From Shouchella sp047238345 (GTDB lineage Bacteria > Bacillota > Bacilli > Bacillales > Bacillaceae_D), in the NCBI RefSeq assembly GCF_047238345.1, contig NZ_JBDFMQ010000001.1:992001-1056000 (forward strand): a stretch of DNA of 64,000 nucleotides, given 5' to 3'. This document shows, piece after piece, positions 7,615 through 15,638 of the stretch (position 1 is the first letter of the stretch; every line of letters starts with the position of its first letter). The notes beneath the pieces were generated by a model. The model was not told where the DNA came from. It ran no database searches and worked only from the letters and a program-made list of their open reading frames with translations. Position numbers and translations under genes: made by a program.

Positions 7615-8349
7615 TCAGTATTCACCTTTTACAAAAGAACGATAAAAGTATTCAGGAAACACACTGTTTGCAAGCATCGTCAGGCCGTTAAGAAACAGCA
7701 GCAGCGAAAAGTAAACGACGAGCATAGGAAAGCTTGGAAGAAGAACCGTTAATAAGTAAAGTAGGAGACCGTTTAAAATGATTGACGGAATGAGCGACTT
7801 TGTTAGCGAGATAAATAAAGTACTTGGACCAGCGATAACTAGGAAATATAGAATAAAGGGAAGGAGATGTGCATCATCTAACCCGAAGAAAATAAGCAAA
7901 ATAGGTGTAGTCCAGCAAGCCATGAGTATGCCGATCGTTAATGATGAAAGCCAAAAAGATTTCAATTCTAGCTCTTTTTGGAAAAAGCCACGCCAGCCTA
8001 TTTCTAAAAAAAATGAGATCCCTATTAATAACAACCACCATGAGTGAAACGTCAACCATTCGATTGGATAGGAGAGGATAAAAGTGGCGACAAATAAAAT
8101 TGGTATGATCACACTTAGCAGCCACCAGCTATTTGGTTTCGCTTTCAAGAAGATTGATTGCAACAATGAGCGACTCGTTGTTGATTCGTGGACAATATAA
8201 GCAGCGGCGACTGGGGCTAGACAGGCAAAAAATAAGAAGTATGGAGAAGGAAGGTCAGGTCTAGCCAGTAATAGTGCCGCCATACTCCAAGCCAATCCAA
8301 ATGTAATAAAAAGAAACGAACGTTTAATTCGTTGATCAAAGGAACGCAC
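7615..8349 (-). CDS. CPBP-family-like membrane protein with degenerate catalytic motifs
   Basis: This polytopic protein (244 aa, about seven or eight helices) is related to the CPBP/CAAX protease-like family. Motif 1 keeps one acid and the arginine (LEIGWRGF, E116 and R120), but the usual Glu-Glu pair is Leu-Glu. Motif 2, normally with a histidine, reads CWTTP, and motif 3 has Asn193 where a histidine is expected. It is therefore probably not an active metalloprotease. The start is GTG 8349, decided by a perfect AGGAGG 7 nt upstream; a possible upstream ATG at 8373 lacks such a site. Confidence 0.65.
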   Translation of the reverse strand: MRSFDQRIKRSFLFITFGLAWSMAALLLARPDLPSPYFLFFACLAPVAAAYIVHESTTSRSLLQSIFLKAKPNSWWLLSVIIPILFVATFILSYPIEWLTFHSWWLLLIGISFFLEIGWRGFFQKELELKSFWLSSLTIGILMACWTTPILLIFFGLDDAHLLPFILYFLVIAGPSTLFISLTKSLIPSIILNGLLLYLLTVLLPSFPMLVVYFSLLLFLNGLTMLANSVFPEYFYRSFVKGEY

Positions 8350-8427
8350 AGCGCTTCCTCCTATCTTGGGCATTTACCATAGTTTATGCGCAAATGGAAA
8401 GAAAGTGAGTCTTTCATGCTCTTTTCT

Positions 8428-8476
8428 TGAAAAACGAACGTTCGAGAAAGACAATTGTATAAATGTTCGACTATGT
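8428..8476. promoter_or_regulatory. PurR operator-like inverted PurBoxes
   Basis: CGAAC at 8435-8439 and GTTCG at 8465-8469 form inverted PurBox cores embedded in A/T-rich flanks, just ahead of the pur promoter. In Bacillus PurR binds such paired boxes and is released by PRPP. The spacing here is slightly wider than in B. subtilis by my count. Half-site CGAACGTTCG is itself palindromic. Confidence 0.65.
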
Positions 8477-8477
8477 G

Positions 8478-8506
8478 TTGACAATAGATGGTTTCCTGCG
8501 TAAACT
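8478..8506 (+). promoter_or_regulatory. sigmaA promoter of the purine operon
   Basis: A consensus TTGACA (8478-8483) and TAAACT (8501-8506) are 17 bp apart, immediately downstream of the PurBoxes and about 35 bp before the riboswitch aptamer. Confidence 0.75.
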
Positions 8507-8539
8507 GAAAGTGCGAAATGGAACGAAAACGAATATATC

Positions 8540-8610
8540 CCCTCATATAATCTCAGGAATATGGCCTGAACGTTTCTACCTAACGACCGTAAATTGTTAG
8601 ACTATGAGGA
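8540..8610 (+). ncRNA. purine (guanine-type) riboswitch aptamer
   Basis: The segment carries the conserved purine-aptamer core: TATAATCTCAGG, ATATGGCCTGA, GTTTCTACC and GACTATG. P1 is closed by CCTCAT (8541-8546) and ATGAGG (8604-8609); P2 is CAGG/CCTG and P3 is AACGACC...GTTAG-like. The specificity position in GACTATG is C, as in guanine/hypoxanthine riboswitches; adenine sensors have T. It lies in the 5' leader of purE, so guanine should promote premature termination of the whole pur operon. Confidence 0.95.
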
Positions 8611-8665
8611 AAGACAAAGCGGGTAACCGGCTTTAACGACACAGTAGTCGTCTTTTCTCTTTTCT
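8604..8665 (+). terminator. riboswitch-controlled terminator region
   Basis: After the aptamer, GAAAGAC can pair with GTCTTTTC and enclosed smaller stems (AAAGC/GCTTT, ACGAC/GTCGT) stack inside, followed by TCTTTTCT. The 5' side adjoins the P1 strand, giving the mutually exclusive folding expected of a purine riboswitch expression platform. Confidence 0.6.
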
Positions 8666-8723
8666 AAAGATTAATGACATGCTGTGTTTTTATTTTTGAA
8701 TTAAACAAAATCGGAGGATCGCC

Positions 8724-9215
8724 ATGAATCAACCGCGTATTGGCATTATTATGGGAAGTACGTCAGATTGGCCAACAATGAAGCATGCGTGTGATGTGTT
8801 AGATGAATTGGAAGTTCCATATGAAAAAGACGTCATTTCTGCCCATCGAACGCCAGATCTAATGTTTGAGTATGCAGAGCGTGCTCAGGCTAAAGGGCTA
8901 CGTGTCATTATTGCAGGAGCTGGTGGCGCGGCTCATTTGCCAGGAATGGTGGCAGCTAAAACGATTTTGCCTGTTATTGGTGTGCCCGTTCAATCAAAAG
9001 CGTTAAATGGTCTTGATTCGCTGTTATCGATTGTGCAAATGCCAGGTGGCGTCCCGGTTGCAACAGTGGCGATTGGGCAAGCAGGCGCTACGAATGCCGG
9101 ATTGTTGGCAGCGCAAATGATTGGAGTTGAAGATCAAGCTCTTCAACAACGCTTGCTGGATAGACGAAAAAGAATGGAACAGCATGTCATGGATCATCGA
9201 GGTGATCTTCAGTGA
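8724..9215 (+). CDS. purE: N5-carboxyaminoimidazole ribonucleotide mutase PurE
   Basis: PurE (163 aa) rearranges N5-CAIR to CAIR in purine synthesis. It shows the class I signatures IMGSTSDWPTM near the N-terminus, ISAHRTPD near residue 40 and AGGAAHLPGM, which form the substrate site of the octamer. It is the first gene of purEKBCSQLFMNHD, preceded by GGAGG and the guanine riboswitch leader. It overlaps purK by 4 nt. Confidence 0.97.
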   Translation: MNQPRIGIIMGSTSDWPTMKHACDVLDELEVPYEKDVISAHRTPDLMFEYAERAQAKGLRVIIAGAGGAAHLPGMVAAKTILPVIGVPVQSKALNGLDSLLSIVQMPGGVPVATVAIGQAGATNAGLLAAQMIGVEDQALQQRLLDRRKRMEQHVMDHRGDLQ

Positions 9216-10357
9216 AAATCGTGAAGCCTGGAAGTACGATTGGTATTATTGGTGGCGGTCAATTAGGGAGAATGATGGCTCTATCCGCAAAGGCAATGGG
9301 GTATCGCATTGCGGTTTTAGACCCAACTCCAGATGCACCATGTGGGCAAGTAGCCGATCAAGTTATTACAGCCCCATTTGATGACTATGAAGCATGTAAA
9401 CAACTCGCATTAATGAGTGATGTCCTTACATATGAGTTTGAAAATATCGATGAACAAGCATCTGCTCAGCTTTCTCAAATAAGTGATTTTCCACAAGGAT
9501 ACGAAGTGCTTGCGACGACTCAGCATCGATTAAAAGAAAAGGAAGCGTTGGAACAGCTGGATATACAAGTTGCCCCGTTCGCATCGATTACTAAGTTAGA
9601 AGACATAGCGAATGCGATTGTCGTAACAGGGTTACCAGCTATTTTGAAAACGTGTCGAGGCGGTTATGACGGAAAAGGTCAAGCGGTGGTAAAAACCGCT
9701 GAAGAAGTTGAGGCAGCGTGTCAAGTGTTACTTAACCACGGGGAACTCGTATTAGAGAGGCTCATTCCATTTGAATGTGAAATTTCCGTTCTTGCGACAA
9801 AATCTCGACACGGCGACGTAGAAATTTTTCCAGTTGCTGAAAATGAACATAAAGAAAGCGTGTTACACCGTACGATTGTGCCTGCGCGTATTGATACAGC
9901 CATCGAAGAAGAAGCGAAACGGATAGCGTTGCGCATTGTGGAAGGACTTAACGTGGTTGGAACATTAGCAGTTGAAATGTTTGTGACAAAAGAGGGGACA
10001 ATACTCGTAAATGAACTTGCCCCTAGACCACACAATTCAGGGCATTATACAATAGAGGCTTGTAAGGTCTCCCAATTTGAGCAACATATTCGAGCTGTAT
10101 GTGGCTTGCCTTTACGAAAGCCAACGCTTTTATCACCTTGTGTGATGGAAAACGTGCTTGGTGAGCAGGTGACGCCTTTAATGGAACGTTTAGGTGAACT
10201 TCAACATGTATCGCTTCATCTCTACGGAAAAAAGGAAGCAAAAGAGAAGCGGAAAATGGGCCACCTAACTGTACTTGAAGAAAATACAGCAACATGCATA
10301 CAAGCCCTCGATGCGTTTTGGGAGAAAAAAACGAAAGTCTTGGAGGAAATGGAATGA
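9212..10357 (+). CDS. purK: N5-carboxyaminoimidazole ribonucleotide synthase PurK
   Basis: This 381-aa ATP-grasp enzyme makes N5-CAIR from AIR, bicarbonate and ATP and feeds PurE. It begins with the nucleotide-fold loop IGIIGGGQLGRMM. The ATP-grasp elements KTCRGGYDGKGQ (about 150) and LVNELAPRPHNSGHYT (about 265-280) are present. GTG start at 9212 overlaps the end of purE (GTGA), and the 3' end overlaps purB (ATGA), giving tight translational coupling. Confidence 0.97.
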   Translation: MKIVKPGSTIGIIGGGQLGRMMALSAKAMGYRIAVLDPTPDAPCGQVADQVITAPFDDYEACKQLALMSDVLTYEFENIDEQASAQLSQISDFPQGYEVLATTQHRLKEKEALEQLDIQVAPFASITKLEDIANAIVVTGLPAILKTCRGGYDGKGQAVVKTAEEVEAACQVLLNHGELVLERLIPFECEISVLATKSRHGDVEIFPVAENEHKESVLHRTIVPARIDTAIEEEAKRIALRIVEGLNVVGTLAVEMFVTKEGTILVNELAPRPHNSGHYTIEACKVSQFEQHIRAVCGLPLRKPTLLSPCVMENVLGEQVTPLMERLGELQHVSLHLYGKKEAKEKRKMGHLTVLEENTATCIQALDAFWEKKTKVLEEME

Positions 10358-11652
10358 TTGAACGTTATACGCGTCCTGAAATGGGAGCGATTTGGACCGA
10401 TGAAAACCGCTATCAAGCGTGGTTAGAAGTAGAAATTGTCGCATGTGAAGCGTGGGCGGAACTTGGTGAAATCCCTGAAGAAGATGTAAAGAAGATTCGT
10501 GAGAACGCCAGCTTCGATGTGAATCGAATTCTAGAAATCGAAGAAGAAACTCGCCACGACGTTGTCGCATTTACGCGAGCAGTTTCTGAAACATTAGGAG
10601 AAGAACGTAAGTGGGTTCACTACGGTTTAACGTCTACAGATGTAGTGGATACGGCACTCTCGTACTTACTTAAGCAAGCGAACGATCTTCTAGCAGCAGA
10701 CCTTAATCGATTCTTAGAAGTGATTAAGCAAAAAGCCGTTGAACATAAATTTACCATTATGATGGGACGTACCCACGGGGTTCACGCAGAACCAACGACG
10801 TTTGGCTTGAAACTGGCGTTATGGTATGAAGAAATGAAGCGTAACATTGAACGTTTTGAACACGCCGCAGAAGGGGTTCGATTTGGAAAGCTATCTGGAG
10901 CAGTTGGAACGTATGCAAATATCGACCCACGCGTTGAAGAAATTGTCTGTGCAAAGCTTGGCTTAAATCCCGCCCCTATTTCTACACAGACCTTACAGCG
11001 TGATCGCCATGCGGAGTATATGGCAAGTTTGGCACTTATTGCGACATCGGTTGAAAAGTTCGCCGTTGAAATTCGTGGCTTGCAAAAAAGTGAACTAAGA
11101 GAAGTAGAAGAATTTTTTGCAAAAGGTCAAAAAGGGTCATCGGCAATGCCGCACAAACGAAATCCTATTGGTTCAGAAAATATGACAGGCTTGGCTCGAC
11201 TTGTGCGCGGATATATGAACACAGCTTATGACAATGTGGTGTTATGGCATGAGCGCGACATCTCTCATTCATCAGCAGAGCGTGTCATTTTACCTGATGC
11301 AACGATTACTGTGAATTACATGTTAAATCGCTTCAGTAACATTGTCAAAAATTTGACCGTCTTCCCAGAGAATATGAAGCGAAACATGACGCGCACGTAC
11401 GGATTAATTTATTCACAGCGCGTGTTGCTTAGCTTGATTGATAAAGGCATGGTCCGTGAAGAAGCCTACGACTTGGTGCAACCAAAAGCGACACAAGCGT
11501 GGGAAGAAGGTATTCAATTCCGTGAGTTAATTGAAAAAGAGCCAAAGATTACAGCGGTCCTTTCAAATGAAGAGCTAGATGAGTGCTTTAACTACGAGCA
11601 CCATATGAAGCATGTGGATACGATCTTTAATCGCTTAGGAATAAACGAGTAA
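10354..11652 (+). CDS. purB: adenylosuccinate lyase PurB
   Basis: PurB (432 aa) cleaves SAICAR to AICAR and adenylosuccinate to AMP, so it works in both IMP synthesis and AMP synthesis. The fumarase/aspartase superfamily signature GSSAMPHKRNP is present near residue 265, with TSTDVVDT and the histidine-bearing MMGRTHGVHAEP earlier. The start at ATG 10354, preceded by TGGAGGAA, overlaps purK by four bases; longer upstream readings lie inside purK and lack a binding site. Confidence 0.97.
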   Translation: MIERYTRPEMGAIWTDENRYQAWLEVEIVACEAWAELGEIPEEDVKKIRENASFDVNRILEIEEETRHDVVAFTRAVSETLGEERKWVHYGLTSTDVVDTALSYLLKQANDLLAADLNRFLEVIKQKAVEHKFTIMMGRTHGVHAEPTTFGLKLALWYEEMKRNIERFEHAAEGVRFGKLSGAVGTYANIDPRVEEIVCAKLGLNPAPISTQTLQRDRHAEYMASLALIATSVEKFAVEIRGLQKSELREVEEFFAKGQKGSSAMPHKRNPIGSENMTGLARLVRGYMNTAYDNVVLWHERDISHSSAERVILPDATITVNYMLNRFSNIVKNLTVFPENMKRNMTRTYGLIYSQRVLLSLIDKGMVREEAYDLVQPKATQAWEEGIQFRELIEKEPKITAVLSNEELDECFNYEHHMKHVDTIFNRLGINE

Positions 11653-11676
11653 ATTTTCTTAACGAAGGGCTGATGC

Positions 11677-12399
11677 ATGGTGAAAAAACAAGACTTGCTC
11701 TATGAAGGAAAAGCAAAACGAATCTATCAGACGGAAGAAGCAGGCACACTGTGGATTGAATATAAAGACGAAGCGACTGCTTTTAACGGTGAAAAGAAAG
11801 ATACGCTTCTAGGGAAGGCGAAGTTAAACAACGAAATTTCTGCGCAGATCTTTATGCGTCTTGCTGATAAAGGGATTTCGTCTCATTTTATTCGGAGATT
11901 ATCTGACACAGAGCAATTAGTAAAATCAGTAGCGATCATTCCTCTTGAAGTGGTCGTTCGAAATGTTGTTGCAGGCAGCATGTCAAAGCGGCTTGGTATT
12001 GAGGAAGGAACAGCCCTTCAAAGACCGATTGTAGAATTTTATTATAAAGATGATGCCCTCGGTGATCCCTTGATCACTGAGGACCACATCGGTCTATTGA
12101 ATGCAGCAAGCCTTAAGGAAGTGGATCAATTAAAACGGATGGCATTAGAAGCAAACGAGCAATTGATTGAATTGTTTGACGGTATCAACGTCCGATTAAT
12201 CGATTTTAAACTAGAGTTTGGTCGAACCGACGACGGAACGATTCTTTTGGCAGACGAAATATCACCTGATACATGTCGTTTATGGGATAAAGACTCCAAT
12301 CAACGCTTTGACAAAGATTTATTTAGACGAAATATTGGTAATCTTCAAGAAGGTTATCAAGAGATTTTAACTCGATTCCGTCATTCCAATGCCAAGTAA
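11677..12399 (+). CDS. purC: SAICAR synthetase PurC
   Basis: PurC (240 aa) joins CAIR and aspartate with ATP to give SAICAR. It opens with LLYEGKAKRIYQT, the glycine-rich ATP loop, and contains IPLEVVVRNVVAGS and the C-terminal DEISPDTCRLWD signature. It is separated from purB by 24 nt and from purS by about 100 nt, the only noticeable gap inside the operon. Confidence 0.97.
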   Translation: MVKKQDLLYEGKAKRIYQTEEAGTLWIEYKDEATAFNGEKKDTLLGKAKLNNEISAQIFMRLADKGISSHFIRRLSDTEQLVKSVAIIPLEVVVRNVVAGSMSKRLGIEEGTALQRPIVEFYYKDDALGDPLITEDHIGLLNAASLKEVDQLKRMALEANEQLIELFDGINVRLIDFKLEFGRTDDGTILLADEISPDTCRLWDKDSNQRFDKDLFRRNIGNLQEGYQEILTRFRHSNAK

Positions 12400-12500
12400 A
12401 CAATTATTGAGAACAAACGATACGTTTAACATTGCGAATTAATTGATTTGACTTACTGTTTATTGTGTAAACCTACTATTCTATTAACGGGGGTAACGTC

Positions 12501-12752
12501 ATGTATAAAGTCAAAGTGTATGTCACTTTACGCGAGAGTGTATTAGATCCACAAGGAGTTGCGGTAAAAGATGCGCTTCATACAATGAGCTACGAAGAGG
12601 TGGCGGATGTTCGGATCGGAAAATACTTAGAGCTTCAAATGGAAGAGGTTACAAACGTTGAACAACGAGTGAAGGAAATGTGTGAAAAACTCCTAGCCAA
12701 CACGGTTATTGAAGATTACCGCTTTGATGTGGAGGAGGTTGTCCCATCATGA
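12501..12752 (+). CDS. purS: FGAM synthase small subunit PurS
   Basis: PurS (83 aa) is the small structural subunit that bridges PurL and PurQ in the three-part formylglycinamidine synthase of Gram-positive bacteria. It starts KVKVYVTLRESVLDPQG, the family hallmark. GGGGGTAA upstream serves as ribosome binding site. Its last four bases overlap purQ. Confidence 0.96.
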   Translation: MYKVKVYVTLRESVLDPQGVAVKDALHTMSYEEVADVRIGKYLELQMEEVTNVEQRVKEMCEKLLANTVIEDYRFDVEEVVPS

Positions 12753-13432
12753 AGTTCGCAGTGATTGTGTTTCCTGGATCAAACTGTGATGCGGATATGT
12801 ATCACGCGATTAAAGATGGATTAAAAGAAGAGGTTGAATACGTGTTTCATACCGAAACCTCGCTAGACAAGTACGACGCTATTCTTTTGCCTGGTGGATT
12901 TTCACATGGAGATTACTTACGTTCTGGCGCAATCGCTCGTTTTGCACCGATTATGCCGGCAGTCATTCAAGCTGCTCATGAAGGAAAACCAGTATTAGGT
13001 GTCTGTAATGGGTTTCAAGTATTGCTTGAATCAGGTTTATTGCCAGGAGCAATGAAACGTAATATCGATCTAAAATTTGTTTGCCGAACGGTCGAACTTA
13101 AGGTAGAAAACAGCGAAACGCTATTCACATCAGGCTATAAACAGGGACAAACCATTCACATTCCAGTTGCTCATGGCGAAGGAAACTATGAATGCGATGA
13201 TAAGACTTACGAATCGTTGCTTGCGAATCATCAAATTGCGTTTCGTTACAATGAACATGTGAACGGATCAAAAGCGCAAATTGCTGGAATCGTCAATGAA
13301 CAGGGAAACGTGCTCGGAATGATGCCTCACCCTGAACGAGCGGTTGAATCATTACTCGGAAATGAACAAGGTTTGACGCTATTTACATCGATTTTATCCA
13401 ACTGGAGGGAATCTTATGTCACTACTTCTTGA
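12749..13432 (+). CDS. purQ: FGAM synthase glutaminase subunit PurQ
   Basis: PurQ (227 aa) is a class I glutamine amidotransferase that supplies ammonia to PurL. The triad is visible: Cys86 in GVCNGFQVL, and His194 and Glu196 in MPHPERAVE. It overlaps purS by 4 nt and purL by 17 nt, so the three subunits of the complex are made from coupled reading frames. Confidence 0.97.
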   Translation: MKFAVIVFPGSNCDADMYHAIKDGLKEEVEYVFHTETSLDKYDAILLPGGFSHGDYLRSGAIARFAPIMPAVIQAAHEGKPVLGVCNGFQVLLESGLLPGAMKRNIDLKFVCRTVELKVENSETLFTSGYKQGQTIHIPVAHGEGNYECDDKTYESLLANHQIAFRYNEHVNGSKAQIAGIVNEQGNVLGMMPHPERAVESLLGNEQGLTLFTSILSNWRESYVTTS

Positions 13433-15638
13433 GCCAAGTGCAGAAGCGATTAAAGAGAAAAAACTTTATCAAGAAATGGGTTTAACAGACGCAGAATTTA
13501 CATTAGCCGAAACGATTGTCGGTCGTCCGCTCAATTTTACAGAGACAGGTTTGTTCTCTGTTATGTGGTCAGAACATTGTAGCTACAAAAATTCAAAAGT
13601 GTTATTAAAAAAATTTCCTGTTGATGGTGAAAAAGTGCTACAAGGACCAGGAGAAGGTGCTGGCATTATTGATATTGAAGACGAGCAAGCGGTTGTTTTT
13701 AAAATTGAGAGCCACAATCACCCATCTGCAATTGAGCCGTATCAAGGTGCGGCAACAGGTGTAGGAGGAATTTTGCGAGACGTGTTTTCAATGGGTGCTC
13801 GTCCAATTGCACTCTTAAACTCTTTACGCTTTGGCGAATTACAATCACCAAAAGTGAAGTACTTGTTTGAAGAAGTAGTAGCGGGCATTGCCGGTTATGG
13901 GAACTGTATCGGTGTACCAACAATCGGTGGAGAAGTACAGTTTGATCCTTGTTATGAAGCAAATCCGCTTGTGAATGCGATGTGTGTCGGCTTAATTGAT
14001 CACAAAGATATTCAAAAAGGGCAAGCAAAGGGAGTCGGAAATACGGTCATGTATGTGGGCGCAAGCACAGGTCGTGATGGCATCCATGGCGCAACGTTTG
14101 CATCAGAGGAATTAAGTGACGCGTCCGATGAAAAGCGACCGGCTGTGCAAGTAGGTGATCCTTTTATGGAAAAGCTGCTGCTTGAAGCATGCCTTGAAGT
14201 AGTGAAATCTGATGCATTAATTGGAATACAAGACATGGGAGCAGCTGGATTAACGTCTTCTTCTGCAGAGATGGCGAGTAAAGCAGGATCTGGAATTGAG
14301 ATGAATTTGGACTTGGTTCCTCAGCGTGAATTAGGCATGACGCCGTATGAAATGATGCTGTCAGAATCACAAGAGCGTATGTTGTTAGTCGTTGAAAAAG
14401 GACGAGAAGACGAAATTAAAGCGATTTTTGAACACTGGAACTTACACGCTGTCGAAGTTGGGGTTGTGACAGATGACCATCGTTTGCGGCTCCTACATAA
14501 TGGCGACATTGTAGCAGACGTACCTGTAGATGCCCTGGCGGAAGATGCGCCTGTTTATCATAAACCGTCTGCAGTACCGACGTATTATGAAAAATTCCAG
14601 ACAGAAGCGCCATTTGTACCGGTTGTAAGAGATATAAAGGAAATGGTCGTAAATCTACTTTCTCAACCGACAATAGCAAGCAAAGAGTGGGTGTATCAAC
14701 AGTATGATCACATGGTGCAAACCAATACGGTTTTAGCACCTGGTTCAGATGCAGCAGTTGTCCGAATCCGAGGAACAAAAAAAGCCTTAGCGATGACAAC
14801 GGATTGTAATTCTCGTTACTTATATTTAGATCCAGAAGTCGGTGGGAAAATTGCGATTGCCGAGGCAGCGAGAAACCTCGTCTGTTCAGGGGCGACCCCA
14901 CTTGGCGTAACCGATTGTTTAAACTATGGAAATCCAGAACGACCAGAAATTTTTTGGCAGCTCGAAAAATCAACAGACGGTTTAAGCGAAGCGTGCAGAG
15001 TACTGAACACACCAGTAATCGGAGGAAATGTCTCGCTCTATAATGAACGCTCTGGTGGTGCTGTTTATCCAACACCGGTTATTGGGATGGTCGGCTTAAT
15101 TGAGAATGTGGATTGGATTACAACGCAAACGGTAAAAGAAGCTGGAGATCATCTTTACGTGATTGGTGAAACAAAACCAGAGTTTAGCGGAAGCGAAATT
15201 CAAAAATTGTTGCAGGGCGAGCTTTCTGGTCAAGCACCAACCATTGATTTAGGTGTGGAAAAAAACCGTCAACAGCAACTTTTGTCTGCAATCCAAGCTG
15301 GAATCGTATCTTCTGCCCATGATGTGGCTGAAGGTGGGTTTGCTGTCGCTCTTGCTGAGAAATTATTTGGAACATCATTAGGAGCGCAAGTAAACTGGTC
15401 GAATGACGCGGTAGACTTGTTTGCTGAAAGTCAGTCCCGCTTTATTGTGACCGTGAAAGAAGAGAATAAACAGCTTTTCGAGGGGCTTGTACAAGATGCG
15501 ATGGCAATTGGTACAGTGACAAACGAACCCATTCTTGAAATAGAAAAAGATGGAGAAACGATCTTATCTGTTCAATCGGAAGAACTTGAGTCAGCTTGGA
15601 AAGGGGCAATTCCATGTTTGCTGAAATCAAAGGGTTAA
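13416..15638 (+). CDS. purL: FGAM synthase large subunit PurL (small-type)
   Basis: PurL (740 aa) is the short form used with separate PurS and PurQ. It is the ATP-dependent subunit that converts FGAR to FGAM. FTETGLFSVMWSEHCSYKNS near residue 35 and KIESHNHPSAIEPYQGAATG near 95-110 are the FGAM-synthase signatures, and the two AIR-synthase-like halves are complete. A GGAGGG site precedes the ATG inside purQ. The 3' end overlaps purF. Confidence 0.97.
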   Translation: MSLLLEPSAEAIKEKKLYQEMGLTDAEFTLAETIVGRPLNFTETGLFSVMWSEHCSYKNSKVLLKKFPVDGEKVLQGPGEGAGIIDIEDEQAVVFKIESHNHPSAIEPYQGAATGVGGILRDVFSMGARPIALLNSLRFGELQSPKVKYLFEEVVAGIAGYGNCIGVPTIGGEVQFDPCYEANPLVNAMCVGLIDHKDIQKGQAKGVGNTVMYVGASTGRDGIHGATFASEELSDASDEKRPAVQVGDPFMEKLLLEACLEVVKSDALIGIQDMGAAGLTSSSAEMASKAGSGIEMNLDLVPQRELGMTPYEMMLSESQERMLLVVEKGREDEIKAIFEHWNLHAVEVGVVTDDHRLRLLHNGDIVADVPVDALAEDAPVYHKPSAVPTYYEKFQTEAPFVPVVRDIKEMVVNLLSQPTIASKEWVYQQYDHMVQTNTVLAPGSDAAVVRIRGTKKALAMTTDCNSRYLYLDPEVGGKIAIAEAARNLVCSGATPLGVTDCLNYGNPERPEIFWQLEKSTDGLSEACRVLNTPVIGGNVSLYNERSGGAVYPTPVIGMVGLIENVDWITTQTVKEAGDHLYVIGETKPEFSGSEIQKLLQGELSGQAPTIDLGVEKNRQQQLLSAIQAGIVSSAHDVAEGGFAVALAEKLFGTSLGAQVNWSNDAVDLFAESQSRFIVTVKEENKQLFEGLVQDAMAIGTVTNEPILEIEKDGETILSVQSEELESAWKGAIPCLLKSKG

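Noticed and set aside
8540..8610. Adenine specificity for the pur riboswitch
   Set aside because: The discriminating base in GACTATG is C, which is diagnostic for guanine/hypoxanthine.
12400..12500. Internal promoter before purS (TTGACT ... TACTAT)
   Set aside because: The spacer is about 20 bp and no further support exists; the gap may simply be an untranslated spacer.
14416..15075. Minus-strand open frame of 219 codons inside purL
   Set aside because: Fully covered by the well-conserved purL frame; composition is that of an antisense shadow.
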